A stretch of 64,000 nucleotides of DNA, taken from assembly GCF_003014555.1 (NCBI RefSeq), contig NZ_PYGE01000007.1, forward strand, positions 124,001 to 188,000. Direction: 5' to 3'. The stretch comes from Haloactinopolyspora alba (GTDB lineage Bacteria; Actinomycetota; Actinomycetes; Jiangellales; Jiangellaceae). The notes beneath the pieces are model-generated. The model had not been told where the DNA came from and ran no database searches. It was given only the letters and a program-made list of their open reading frames with translations. This document shows, one piece after another, positions 15,588-23,519 of this stretch (within the stretch, counting starts at the first letter, position 1; every line of letters begins with the position of its first letter). The translations under genes were made by a program, and so were the position numbers.

Positions 15588-16499
15588 TCAGTGCGTGGGT
15601 GACTCCAGCGCGGCGCGGCGGCGGTCGGCGCGCACGTCGTCGCCGACGTACGGGCAGCCTCCGCAGAACTCTTGTGGCCGCTGCGCGGCGTCACGGGGGT
15701 GCAGGTCCTGTTCGAGGTACTTCAGGCAGCAGGTGCCCTTGACGGTGCTGACGGCGGTGCCGCCCGTCCAGGGGATCTCGAGCAGCCGGGGACGCCGCCT
15801 GACCGGGGCGCCGAGCGCGGCCAGCCGGTCGACGACGCCGTGCGTGCGCCGCCAGCACTCGTGTGGGTCGAGCCCGCCGAGGTTGGCGGCCAGTACCGCC
15901 GGTCCGGCCAGCCGGTCGGCGACCGCGCTCCACATGTTCGCCCTGCTGTAGCGGGCGAGGCGGGTGGCGGCCTCGATGACGGGCGTGAGCACCGTGTGCA
16001 GGCGGACCGCGATCAGTTCGGCCAGCGCGTCGTGGTCGAGGGGCACGGGGCCCGGGCGGCCGGTGACGTCGCGGCTGTCGCGGACCGGGTCGTCCGGACC
16101 GACCTCGACGGCGCCCGCGGGCAGCGCCAGCCGGTCGAACTGCTCACCGTCGAGGCGGACCGCGGCGTGTTCGTCGTCGATGGGAAGACCGCGGCCCTGC
16201 AACAGGTAGGCGGCCATCAGCGGAGTCGCCACGCTGCCGGTGAGCCGCAGGACCAGGTACGAGGCGGCGACCGTGCGATGCCCGCCCGCAGCGGCGGTCA
16301 GCCGGTCCAGCCAGGCGCCGACCTGGGCCTCGGTGACCGCGGACAGGGCGACCCAGCCGTCACCGTCGGGTGCGGCCGGGGTGAAGGCGAACGTGTCGTG
16401 CACGCGTCCGAGCTCGTGCGCGACGGCGACGAGCGCAGCGGGCGTGCTGTCCGTCCCGGGGCGCGGGAGGGCCGCGAGGTCGGCCGTGACGAGTGGCAT
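15588..16499 (-). CDS. FhuF-like (2Fe-2S) ferric-siderophore reductase
   Basis: A 303-residue protein whose C-terminus carries the FhuF cluster ligands: GTCCLKYL and, about 20 residues later, FCGGCPY. The upstream region has the variable alpha-helical FhuF fold without a signal peptide. FhuF-type proteins release iron from imported siderophores by reduction. It is the first gene of a two-gene iron unit with the siderophore-binding lipoprotein. A consensus IdeR/DtxR operator lies 33 bases upstream of the start. Confidence 0.85.
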   Translation of the reverse strand: MPLVTADLAALPRPGTDSTPAALVAVAHELGRVHDTFAFTPAAPDGDGWVALSAVTEAQVGAWLDRLTAAAGGHRTVAASYLVLRLTGSVATPLMAAYLLQGRGLPIDDEHAAVRLDGEQFDRLALPAGAVEVGPDDPVRDSRDVTGRPGPVPLDHDALAELIAVRLHTVLTPVIEAATRLARYSRANMWSAVADRLAGPAVLAANLGGLDPHECWRRTHGVVDRLAALGAPVRRRPRLLEIPWTGGTAVSTVKGTCCLKYLEQDLHPRDAAQRPQEFCGGCPYVGDDVRADRRRAALESPTH

Positions 16500-16531
16500 G
16501 TACGGTCCAGACGATCAGGGAGCAGTGTGGG

Positions 16532-16550
16532 TTAGGTGTTACTAACCTAA
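16532..16550. promoter_or_regulatory. IdeR/DtxR iron box
   Basis: The 19-base site TTAGGTGTTACTAACCTAA matches the actinobacterial iron box at TTAGGT on the left and the full CTAACCTAA on the right. It lies 33 bases upstream of the FhuF-like start and 58 bases from metF, which points away. Iron-replete repression of the FhuF-lipoprotein unit is expected. Confidence 0.9.
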
Positions 16551-16607
16551 CGTCTACCATGTGGCGCGCGCGAGTCACCCCCGGGCGGTGGCCGTTATCC
16601 TGTTCGG

Positions 16608-17528
16608 ATGGTTTTGGAGCAACTGCCCACATCACCGGACGCGGCACAGTCCGTCGGTGAGCTGTTGGCCTCAGGGGAACAGTCGTTCTCGTTCGAGTTC
16701 TTCGCCCCGAAGACCGAGGACGGTGAGACGACGTTCTGGCGGACCATCCGTGAGCTCGAGCGGCTCTCGCCGACCTTCGTGTCCGTGACCTACGGCGCGG
16801 GCGGAACGAGCAGAGAGAGCACCGTCCGCATCACCGACGGTCTCGCGCGTGAGACCACGTTGACCACGGTCGGGCACCTGACGGCTGTCAACCATTCGGT
16901 CGCCGAGCTGCGCCACGTCATCGGCGAGTACTGCGACGCGGGCATCCGCAACGTTCTCGCGCTGCGCGGCGACCCGCCGGGCGACCCCGGCGCCGAGTGG
17001 GTCAAACACCCGGAGGGGTTCGAGTACGCCGAAGAGCTGGTGCGCCTCATCCGCGAGATGGGCGACATCTGCGTGGGCGTCGCTGCGTTCCCGGAGAAGC
17101 ACCCGCGTGCGCCAGACGTGGAGACCGACGCCAAGTTCCTGGTGCGCAAGTTCCGCGCCGGTGCCGAGTACGCCATCACCCAGATGTTCTTCCACGTCGA
17201 GGACTACCTGCGCATGCGCGACCGGGTCGCCGCGGCCGGGGGAGAGGCGCCGATCATCCCGGGGATCATGCCGGTGACGAACGTCCGCCAGATCGAGCGG
17301 TTCGCCACCCTGTCCGGCGCCGACTTCCCGGCCGACCTCGCCGAACGGCTGATGGCCGTCGAGCACGACCCGGAGGCCGTGCGCTCCATCGGCGTCGAGG
17401 TCGCCACCAAGCTGTGTGAGCGGCTGCTGGCCGAGGGGGTGCCGGGTCTGCACTTCATCACGCTGAACCGGTCGACGGCCGCCCGCGAGGTGTACGAGGC
17501 ACTGGGACTCGCCAACCGCACCACCTGA
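16608..17528 (+). CDS. metF: methylenetetrahydrofolate reductase
   Basis: A 306-residue flavoenzyme that makes 5-methyltetrahydrofolate for methionine synthesis. It shows the family blocks FSFEFFAPK with the catalytic glutamate, [31 protein letters not shown] and [10 protein letters not shown], and ends normally. The 57-base leader after the divergent iron box is too short for a SAM riboswitch. It is transcribed alone and ends before a perfect terminator hairpin. Confidence 0.96.
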   Translation: MVLEQLPTSPDAAQSVGELLASGEQSFSFEFFAPKTEDGETTFWRTIRELERLSPTFVSVTYGAGGTSRESTVRITDGLARETTLTTVGHLTAVNHSVAELRHVIGEYCDAGIRNVLALRGDPPGDPGAEWVKHPEGFEYAEELVRLIREMGDICVGVAAFPEKHPRAPDVETDAKFLVRKFRAGAEYAITQMFFHVEDYLRMRDRVAAAGGEAPIIPGIMPVTNVRQIERFATLSGADFPADLAERLMAVEHDPEAVRSIGVEVATKLCERLLAEGVPGLHFITLNRSTAAREVYEALGLANRTT

Positions 17529-17572
17529 GCCGGCGCCCGCCGGCCGCGGTGACGGCACGTTCCGCCCGAGGC

Positions 17573-17606
17573 CGCCGGAGACCACCCGCGGCGGTGGTCT
17601 CCGGCG
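17573..17606. terminator. bidirectional terminator hairpin
   Basis: Fourteen perfectly paired bases (CGCCGGAGACCACC and its complement) with a six-base loop lie between convergent metF and the CrtI-like gene. The stop of the latter is at 17,610, so the hairpin can serve both transcripts. Confidence 0.85.
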
Positions 17607-17609
17607 CCC

Positions 17610-19028
17610 TCATGCGCGGCCGACGCGGTCGGCGACGAGGCCGGAGGAGATGACCCCCATCGGCACGCCGGGCCCGGGATGTGCGCCGGCCCCGGCGAGC
17701 AGCAGCCCGTCGACGCGTGTCGACGGGCCCGGGCGGCTCACGTAGGCCGGCGGGTCGCCGGAGCGCTCGCCGTGCACACGGCCCCCCGGAGCGCCGACGC
17801 GGTGCGCCCAGTCGTACGGCGTGCGCACCAGGAGCGGCGCGATCTCGGCGGCTGCGGGCCCCAGGGCTCCCGCGGCGACGGCGTGCCGGATCAGCGCCGC
17901 GGTGTGGCGGTCGGCGACGCCGGGAGCGGTCCAGTCGAGTGCTGCGCGTCCGGTGCCGTGCGGGGCGCAGTCGGCGTTGATCACCCAGATGACCTCCGGC
18001 CCGGCTGCGTCGCCGGCCCGGTGCACCGTCATGGCCGGGCGGTCTCCGGCGGGCGGCAGTACGACGCGGGCGCCGTCCTGCGCCCGGGGCCCGGCCGGCG
18101 CGCGGAGCACGACGCACAGGCACGAGCGCCCGGACGGGCGGCCCGGATCGCGGCGGAGCCCGGTCGCGAGGTCCGTCAGACTCCGTCGCGGATCGCGGAG
18201 CAGCGGCACCGGGACCAGTTCGCGCACCGCGGCGGGCTGGACGGCCGCCACCATGAGATCGGCGCCGAGCCGCTCGCCGTCCGCCAGCACGACAGCCGTC
18301 GCGCGCCGGCCGGAGCCGACGTCGATCGCCTGCACGGCCGTGTCGGTACGGACGCGGGCTCCGCGTTGTTCGGCCCGGTCCCGTAGGGCGTCCACGAGCC
18401 GGCCCGGTCCGCCGCGGACGGTCCAGGTGCCGAACGCCTGCTCGAGGTACGGCAGCACGGTGACGGACTCGGGGGCACCGGCTGGGTACTCGCCGACGGT
18501 CGTCGCGTGCCAGCCGAGCAGCGACCGCAGCCGGTCGTCATGCAGGTGCGCCGTGTACTCGTCGAGCGCCGCGACCCGGGTGCCGGCGCGCGCGGCGTAG
18601 CCCATGACACGCGGGCGCAGCGTGCGCCAGAGCGCGTCGCCGTGCCGGACGACGGAGTCCCACTCGGCGCCGGATCCAGCGCCGAGCGCGTCGTCGAACG
18701 CGCGCCTCGCCCCGGCACTCGTGGCGTTCGGCAGTTCCACCACCGAACCGTCGCCGAACAGCACCCGCATGGCCGGATCGGCCGGAACCAGGTCGAGTTC
18801 GCGCTCGAGGGGACGCCCGGTCGAGCGGAACAGCTCACGCACCGGGGCGGGAAGTGTGAACGCCGCGGGGCCGAGGTCGACGACCCCGCCGTCCAGCTCG
18901 ACCCGGTCGATCTGGCCGCCGACCGTCGACGAGCGCTCGAGGACGGTGACGTCGTGGCGCAGGTCGGCCAGCCTGAGCGCGGTCGCGAGCCCGGCCAGGC
19001 CGGCTCCGATCACCACGACCTTCGCCAC
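17610..19028 (-). CDS. FAD-dependent oxidoreductase, phytoene desaturase (CrtI)-like
   Basis: A 472-residue flavoprotein with the N-terminal dinucleotide motif VVVIGAGLAGLATALRLA and VLERSSTVGG, and a C-terminal FAD block LLLAGAGAHPGPGVPMGVIS that resembles CrtI, where the consensus is close to GAGTHPGAG. This places it with carotenoid desaturases and related oxidoreductases. Other carotenoid genes are absent from the window, so the substrate is unknown. The start ATG is 22 bases after the YbaK-like stop, suggesting an operon of SDR, YbaK-like and this gene. Confidence 0.8.
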   Translation of the reverse strand: MAKVVVIGAGLAGLATALRLADLRHDVTVLERSSTVGGQIDRVELDGGVVDLGPAAFTLPAPVRELFRSTGRPLERELDLVPADPAMRVLFGDGSVVELPNATSAGARRAFDDALGAGSGAEWDSVVRHGDALWRTLRPRVMGYAARAGTRVAALDEYTAHLHDDRLRSLLGWHATTVGEYPAGAPESVTVLPYLEQAFGTWTVRGGPGRLVDALRDRAEQRGARVRTDTAVQAIDVGSGRRATAVVLADGERLGADLMVAAVQPAAVRELVPVPLLRDPRRSLTDLATGLRRDPGRPSGRSCLCVVLRAPAGPRAQDGARVVLPPAGDRPAMTVHRAGDAAGPEVIWVINADCAPHGTGRAALDWTAPGVADRHTAALIRHAVAAGALGPAAAEIAPLLVRTPYDWAHRVGAPGGRVHGERSGDPPAYVSRPGPSTRVDGLLLAGAGAHPGPGVPMGVISSGLVADRVGRA

Positions 19029-19050
19029 GTCGCGTCTCCCGCGGGCGCCG

Positions 19051-19425
19051 TCAGCCCGCGACGTCGACGGGTGTGCCGCCGGTGACCCGGACCAGCTCGT
19101 CGAACGTGGTCGCGAACACGGTGTGCGGATGACCGGCGGCCGCCCACACGCGGTCGTGCTCGGCCAGTCGGGTGTCGACGAACGTCCGGATCGGGGCCGG
19201 GTGGCCCACGGGCGCGACCCCGCCGATGGCCTGGTCGGTGTGCTCGCGGACGAACGCGGCGCCGGCGCGGCCTACCTGCACGGCACCGGCGGCTCGGGCC
19301 AGCGCCGCGGTGGGGGCGGACTCCGGCAGCACCGTGATCTCGCGGTCGACGCCCGCCGCGCGCAGTGCCGAGCGCACCTGGGCGACCTTGGGGTGGTTCG
19401 AGGTGTCCTGGGTCGAGCTGGTCAC
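19051..19425 (-). CDS. YbaK/EbsC-family protein with an internal deletion
   Basis: Only 124 residues against about 160 in the family. The N-terminus (HPKVAQVRSALRAAG) and C-terminal half (FVREHTDQAIGGVAPVGHP, VWAAAGHPHTVF, FDELVRVTGG) align well with aminoacyl-tRNA deacylases. From residue 42 to about 52 the sequence jumps from PTAALARAA to VGRAGAAF, so roughly 35-40 residues that normally include the VGAI-x-x-SLVF strand and following sheet are missing in frame. The reading frame is otherwise intact. It may be non-functional, changed in function, or an assembly artefact. Confidence 0.75.
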   Translation of the reverse strand: MTSSTQDTSNHPKVAQVRSALRAAGVDREITVLPESAPTAALARAAGAVQVGRAGAAFVREHTDQAIGGVAPVGHPAPIRTFVDTRLAEHDRVWAAAGHPHTVFATTFDELVRVTGGTPVDVAG

Positions 19426-19449
19426 GGCAACCGAGCTTACCGTCCGACG

Positions 19450-20280
19450 TCATCGCAGCAGTTCTTCGGAGCGGTCCCAGAGCCGGCGGGCCAGGACGGC
19501 GTCGTCGGCCTGCCGGTTCGTGCGCTTCGCGGGCCGGCGCTTCTCGTAGTACGTGCCGGACTCCCACTCCACGCCGGGCCGGCTCTCGGCGAGCCAGGCC
19601 AGCTGGTCGGCGCCCTTCTCCGGGGTGGTCAGCATGGCGCGGGTGATGCGGTTGGTGGTGATGAACCTCATCAGCCGGCTCTCGGACCGGGTGCCGAAAC
19701 TCGTCGCCACGTTGCCCGGGTGGAAGGCGGCGGCGGAGAGGCCGTGGGAGTGGTATCGGCGGTGCAGTTCCCTGGTGAACAGGATGTTCTCGAGCTTCGC
19801 CGCGTTGTAGACGCGTACCGGGCCGAAGTTCCGGTCGTGGTCGAGGTCGTCGACGTCGAGTGTGTCCGCCATGCGCGCGCCCACGCTCGAGGTCTGGATC
19901 ACCGTCGCGTTGCTGGCGACGAGCGTGTCCGTCAGGAGCTTGGTGAGCAGGAACGGCGCCAGGTGGTTGATCTGGAAGGTCCGCTCGAAGCCGTCGGCGG
20001 TCTTGGCGCGATCGCCGAAGACACCGCCGGCGTTGTTGGCGAGCACGTCGATGCGCGGGTAGGCGGTGCTCAGTTCGCCGGCGAGCTCGCGGACGTCGTC
20101 GAGGCGCGTGAAATCGGCGACGTAGTGGTCCACGCCGATCTCGGCGGCGACGGCGCGGGTCTTCTGCGGCGAGCGGCCGACGATGGCGACGCGGTGGCCG
20201 TCCCGGTGGAGCATGCGGGCCGCTGCTGCGCCGATGCCGTCGCTGGCTCCGGTGACGACGATGGTCTTGCCCTCGGTCAT
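19450..20280 (-). CDS. short-chain dehydrogenase/reductase (retinol-dehydrogenase-like)
   Basis: A 276-residue SDR with the cofactor motif TGASDGIG at residues 10-17, NNAGG, and the catalytic TSSVG and YNAAKLENI (Tyr-x3-Lys). The long form with a C-terminal tail of about 40 residues resembles retinol dehydrogenase or WW-domain oxidoreductase relatives. It is divergent from a TetR gene with a shared 100-base control region containing a palindromic operator, which suggests that the TetR protein represses it. Substrate unknown. Confidence 0.88.
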   Translation of the reverse strand: MTEGKTIVVTGASDGIGAAAARMLHRDGHRVAIVGRSPQKTRAVAAEIGVDHYVADFTRLDDVRELAGELSTAYPRIDVLANNAGGVFGDRAKTADGFERTFQINHLAPFLLTKLLTDTLVASNATVIQTSSVGARMADTLDVDDLDHDRNFGPVRVYNAAKLENILFTRELHRRYHSHGLSAAAFHPGNVATSFGTRSESRLMRFITTNRITRAMLTTPEKGADQLAWLAESRPGVEWESGTYYEKRRPAKRTNRQADDAVLARRLWDRSEELLR

Positions 20281-20335
20281 TGGTCTTCCCCTCGTGGCTG
20301 AACCGACGCTTGCAGATGACAGCGTACGCCTAGGA

Positions 20336-20350
20336 TGGCAGTTACTGTCA
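20336..20350. promoter_or_regulatory. candidate TetR operator
   Basis: TGGCAGTTACTGTCA is a 15-base palindrome with six of seven paired positions. A second TGTTACTGTCTG copy lies at 20,365-20,376, and an ATGACAG at 20,316-20,322. The cluster sits between the divergent SDR and TetR starts, as expected for autoregulation plus control of the SDR gene. Confidence 0.55.
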
Positions 20351-20382
20351 TTCTGGACGGAGCCTGTTACTGTCTGGGCATC

Positions 20383-20994
20383 ATGAGCGAGAAACAGCGC
20401 GATCTCCGGGAGCGCACCCGTCGGGCGGTGCGGAACGAGATCGCCGAGGCCGCCAACGAGCTGTTCGTCGAACGCGGCTTCGAGGCCACGACCATCGACG
20501 ACATCGCCGCAGCCGTCGGCATGTCCCAGCGCAGCGTCTTCCGCTACTTCTCGTCCAAAGAGGAGGTCGTTCTCGGCAAGTTCGACCTCGTCGTGGACGA
20601 CATGCTCGCCGCCCTGCGTGCGCGCCCGGCCGACGAGGCGGTCTGGACGTCGCTGCGCCGAGTGTTCGACGTGCTGACGTCCTTGGCGGAGATGCCGGGC
20701 AGCGTCCGGATGGTGGAGCCGATCCATCGAATGGTCTTCGAGACTCCCGTGCTGTTGGCCGGTTACCTGCAGAAGCTGCAGCACATGCAGGACGCTGTGG
20801 TCGCCGAACTGATGGATCGCGCCGAGGCGGCCGGCACGCCCTACGCCGCCGACGATCCGACGCCCCGCGCCCTCACCGCCGCGGCGTTCGGGTGTCTCGT
20901 GGCCGCGCAGCACTCCTGGCTCGCATCCGGCGCGCAGGGTTCGTTCACCGATGCCGTCGACCGCGCCATGGCCACCGTCGGCCCGCGCGCCTGA
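20383..20994 (+). CDS. TetR-family transcriptional regulator
   Basis: A 203-residue repressor with a typical TetR helix-turn-helix: ANELFVERGFEATTIDDIAA, then VGMSQRSVFRYFSSKEEV. The ligand-binding half is alpha-helical with no recognised ligand. The ATG at 20383 is used because the upstream codons run through the operator region. It probably controls itself and the divergent SDR-YbaK-oxidoreductase unit. Confidence 0.9.
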   Translation: MSEKQRDLRERTRRAVRNEIAEAANELFVERGFEATTIDDIAAAVGMSQRSVFRYFSSKEEVVLGKFDLVVDDMLAALRARPADEAVWTSLRRVFDVLTSLAEMPGSVRMVEPIHRMVFETPVLLAGYLQKLQHMQDAVVAELMDRAEAAGTPYAADDPTPRALTAAAFGCLVAAQHSWLASGAQGSFTDAVDRAMATVGPRA

Positions 20995-21067
20995 CGTCCG
21001 CGCCGCATCGTGCCGGCGGCCGTGACGCGGCGCCGGATCTCGGCGCGCCGTCGGTGAGCGTTCGGTG

Positions 21068-21098
21068 TTGACGGGCTGTCGGTCCCGAGGTGTACAGT
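21068..21098 (+). promoter_or_regulatory. candidate sigma-70-type promoter of the HEPN gene
   Basis: TTGACG at 21068-21073 is followed by TGTACA at 21091-21096 (17-base spacing; TACAGT at 21093-21098 gives 19). A start of transcription near 21,103 would fall just before the LexA box, so a bound repressor would block promoter escape. Confidence 0.55.
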
Positions 21099-21108
21099 CT
21101 TCAGCGTA

Positions 21109-21124
21109 TCGAACAAAAGTTCGA
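21109..21124. promoter_or_regulatory. LexA-type SOS box
   Basis: TCGAACAAAAGTTCGA is a perfect match to the actinobacterial SOS box TCGAAC-N4-GTTCGA. It lies 21 bases upstream of the GTG start of the HEPN gene and just downstream of a good -10 region, the normal arrangement for LexA repression. Confidence 0.92.
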
Positions 21125-21145
21125 ACGGCATGTTCGGAGGCGACG

Positions 21146-21664
21146 GTGACAGTTGAATTCCAGCAGGTCAGCAGGGCGACGCACGGTTCGGACGCGTCCC
21201 GGCCCGGGCGCTCGCGCCCACCGATGGGGCACGCCACGCTGGACCTGATCGATCAGGCGCGGGCGTGCCTGGCGGAGTCCGCGACGGCGGGCACGGCGAA
21301 CGACCGGTTCGTCGCGGCGCACCTGGGCGCGCTGCGAGCGGCAGCGGCGGTGCTGGCCGCGCGGGCGCGGCCGGTCAACCCACGCCGCTCGGGGCGCAGC
21401 GCGCGGCGCGGCCACGGCCCGCGGAACGTGTGGGAGCTGCTCCCGGGGGTGGCGCCCGAGCTGTCCGAGTGGGCCGCGTTCTTCGCCGCCAACGCGGGGA
21501 AGCGGTCGGCGGCTCAGGCGGGGCTGCGCTCGGCGGTGACGGTCCGCGAGGCCGACGATCTGCTGCGCGACGCGGACGCGTTCCTCGGCCTCGTCTGCGT
21601 GCTGCTGGGCCTGCCGTATCAGGAGCCGGTGGACGTCTGCGTGGTCGCCACCGCGCACGAATGA
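21146..21664 (+). CDS. SAV_6107-type HEPN-domain protein, SOS regulated
   Basis: A 172-residue helical protein that I recognise as the SAV_6107 HEPN group from HATLDLIDQARACLAES, the RFVAAHLGALRAAAAVLAAR block and WAAFFAANAGKRSAAQAG. HEPN domains often act as RNases or RNA-binding modules; a possible R-x5-H pair occurs in RSARRGH, but its position relative to the helices is not proven. The GTG start has GGAGG five bases upstream. The perfect SOS box makes it a DNA-damage-induced gene. No translesion polymerase gene is adjacent, although dinB lies 9 kb away. Confidence 0.8.
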   Translation: MTVEFQQVSRATHGSDASRPGRSRPPMGHATLDLIDQARACLAESATAGTANDRFVAAHLGALRAAAAVLAARARPVNPRRSGRSARRGHGPRNVWELLPGVAPELSEWAAFFAANAGKRSAAQAGLRSAVTVREADDLLRDADAFLGLVCVLLGLPYQEPVDVCVVATAHE

Positions 21665-21740
21665 TCTGTTCCGGGAAGCGTGCGGGCCGGTTCGGTGTTG
21701 TACGTGGTGTCCGTGTCCACACGACGTCTGGAGCCTGGTC

Positions 21741-22652
21741 ATGTCGAACGGCAGTGATCTGTACGAGTTCGTCGGTGAACTGCCCGAGCCGGAGTCGCCG
21801 GTCCTCGTCTACTGGTTCGACGGGTTCGTCGATGCAGGGAAGGCCGGCAAGGGTCTGATCGACCATCTGCTGGCGACCCTCGATCACGAGGTCGTCGCGC
21901 GGTTCGACGTGGACACGTTGATCGACTACCGCTCCCGCCGGCCGGAGATGCGCTTCGCCGACGGCGCGTTCCAGGAGTACGCCGCACCGGAGCTGACGCT
22001 TCGCCGGGTCCACGACGACACCGGGTCGTCGTTCCTGCTGCTGTCCGGTCCTGAGCCGGACGTGCGGTGGGAGGCGTTCGCCGCCGCCGTCATCGACCTG
22101 GTCGAACGGCTAGACGTCCGGTTGTCCGTCGGCGTGCAGGGCATTCCGAACCCGGTTCCGCACACCCGGCCGATCGGTGTGCTCTCGCACGCCACCCGGC
22201 CCGAGCTGCTCGACGGCAACGGCATGGTCGATGTCGAGCTGCGCGTTCCGGGAAACGTCTCGTCGCTGCTCGAGTACCGGCTGGGTAAGGCCGGGAAGGA
22301 TGCCATCGGGCTGGTGGCGCGGGTGCCGCACTACCTCGCGGAGTCCGATTACCCGCAGGCGTCGCTGAGCCTGCTACGGGCGCTGAGCAGCGTCAGCGGG
22401 CTGTTGTTGCCGTCGGACGACCTCGTCGAGGCCTCGCGCCGTGCCGACGAGCTGGTGCAAGAGCAGGTCGAGGGCAACGAGCAGGTGGCGAAGGTCGTGC
22501 ACGCGCTCGAGAGTCAGTACGACGCGTTCGCGGGCAGCGAGAGCCGGGGCAGCCTCATCGCCGAACAGCAGGCGGTGCCCAGCGCCGACGAGATCGGCGC
22601 GGAGCTCGAGCAGTTCCTCGCCGAGCTCAGCGACGGTGACGACGGCAGCTGA
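21741..22652 (+). CDS. PAC2 family protein (proteasome-assembly-chaperone-like)
   Basis: A 303-residue actinobacterial PAC2 protein: VLVYWFDGFVDAGKAG near residue 20, LLLSGPEPDVRWEAFA in the middle and VQGIPNPVPHTRPIGVLSHA at the core of the fold. The C-terminal 70 residues are an acidic helical region (EVLEASRRADELVQEQVE type). Bacterial PAC2 proteins have unknown function; many occur in bacteria with proteasomes. The ATG follows TGGAGCC. Confidence 0.88.
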   Translation: MSNGSDLYEFVGELPEPESPVLVYWFDGFVDAGKAGKGLIDHLLATLDHEVVARFDVDTLIDYRSRRPEMRFADGAFQEYAAPELTLRRVHDDTGSSFLLLSGPEPDVRWEAFAAAVIDLVERLDVRLSVGVQGIPNPVPHTRPIGVLSHATRPELLDGNGMVDVELRVPGNVSSLLEYRLGKAGKDAIGLVARVPHYLAESDYPQASLSLLRALSSVSGLLLPSDDLVEASRRADELVQEQVEGNEQVAKVVHALESQYDAFAGSESRGSLIAEQQAVPSADEIGAELEQFLAELSDGDDGS

Positions 22653-22683
22653 CACCGGAACTCCGGCCGGCCGGGCCGGTGTC
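22651..22683. terminator. hairpin between convergent PAC2 and arfB genes
   Basis: GACACCGG at 22651-22658 pairs with CCGGTGTC at 22676-22683; the loop itself contains CCGGCCGG self-complementarity. It begins at the PAC2 stop codon and precedes the arfB stop. Confidence 0.5.
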
Positions 22684-22696
22684 GCGGTGCCCGCGC

Positions 22697-23122
22697 TCAG
22701 CCGTCGTCCGGGCGGCCCCGGAGCCGTTTGGTCCGGCCGCGTTGCTTCTTGTGCTCCACACGGCGGGCACGGGCCGCGCGTGAGGGTTTCGTGGGGCGCC
22801 GTGGCGGCGGGGGCGGACGCAGCGCCTCGTCCAGGGTCCGCGCGAGCCGCGCCATCGCTGCCCGTCGGTTGCGCAGCTGCGAACGGTGCTCGGCGGCCAC
22901 GATCGTCAGCACCCCGTCGTTGAGCCGCTCACCGAGGTGGGTACGGATCCGCTCACGCTCGGCCGCGCCCAGCACGCTCGAGGCCGACACGTCGAACGAC
23001 AGCTCCACTCTCGAGTCAGTGGTGTTGACGTGCTGGCCTCCCGGACCACCGGAACGCGAGAAGCGCCAGGTCAGCTCCTCGTCAGGGATGACGATCGCGT
23101 CCCGCACCCGCACCGGAGCCAT
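22697..23122 (-). CDS. arfB: peptidyl-tRNA hydrolase ArfB (ribosome rescue)
   Basis: A 141-residue release-factor-like protein. The GGQ motif is in RSGGPGGQHVNTTDSRVEL at about residues 22-40, where it enters the peptidyl transferase centre, and the basic C-terminal tail (KKQRGRTKRLRGR) is what binds the empty mRNA channel. It rescues ribosomes stalled on non-stop mRNA. The ATG at 23120-23122 is preferred; a GTG six codons upstream is an alternative. Confidence 0.92.
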   Translation of the reverse strand: MAPVRVRDAIVIPDEELTWRFSRSGGPGGQHVNTTDSRVELSFDVSASSVLGAAERERIRTHLGERLNDGVLTIVAAEHRSQLRNRRAAMARLARTLDEALRPPPPPRRPTKPSRAARARRVEHKKQRGRTKRLRGRPDDG

Positions 23123-23207
23123 GTCGCGATTGTCGCTCACCGGCCGGGCGCGCGTGCCGGACGGGCCCGCGGCGGTGCGCGCGTGTCGTCGCCGATAGGC
23201 TCGAGGG

Positions 23208-23519
23208 GTGCGCCGAGATGCTGTGCCTTTCTACCGCGTGATGGCTTACATCACGGGGGTCTTCCTGCTCGTGCTGTGTGTGGCCATGGTCGTCCGCTAC
23301 GGTCCCGCCGGCGACCCGACCATGAGCCACATCGTCTCGCCGATCCACGGCTGGTTCTACGTGATCTACCTGGTCGCCACGGGCATGCTGGTGTATCAGC
23401 GCAACTGGAAGCCGAGCTGGGCGGTGCTCATCGCGCTGGCCGGAACCATCCCGTTCGCATCGTTCGTGGCCGAGCGCTTCGTGGTCACGAAGGCGCGTGA
23501 GACACAGCGGGTGCGTTGA
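23208..23519 (+). CDS. DUF3817 membrane protein
   Basis: A 103-residue protein with three membrane helices and the family pattern YRVMAYITGVFLLVLC, SPIHGWFYVIYLVA and GTIPFASFVAER. Function is unknown; the domain occurs alone or fused in actinobacteria. Its 3' end overlaps that of the convergent SURF1 gene by 35 bases. Confidence 0.88.
   Translation: MRRDAVPFYRVMAYITGVFLLVLCVAMVVRYGPAGDPTMSHIVSPIHGWFYVIYLVATGMLVYQRNWKPSWAVLIALAGTIPFASFVAERFVVTKARETQRVR

Noticed and set aside
16551-16607. SAM riboswitch upstream of metF
   Set aside because: Only 57 bases separate the iron box and the start codon, too little for any known SAM aptamer, and no conserved motif is present.
13382-19028. Carotenoid gene cluster (polyprenyl synthase plus CrtI-like oxidoreductase)
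   Set aside because: The two genes are 3 kb apart, separated by iron genes and metF, and no phytoene synthase or cyclase gene is present.
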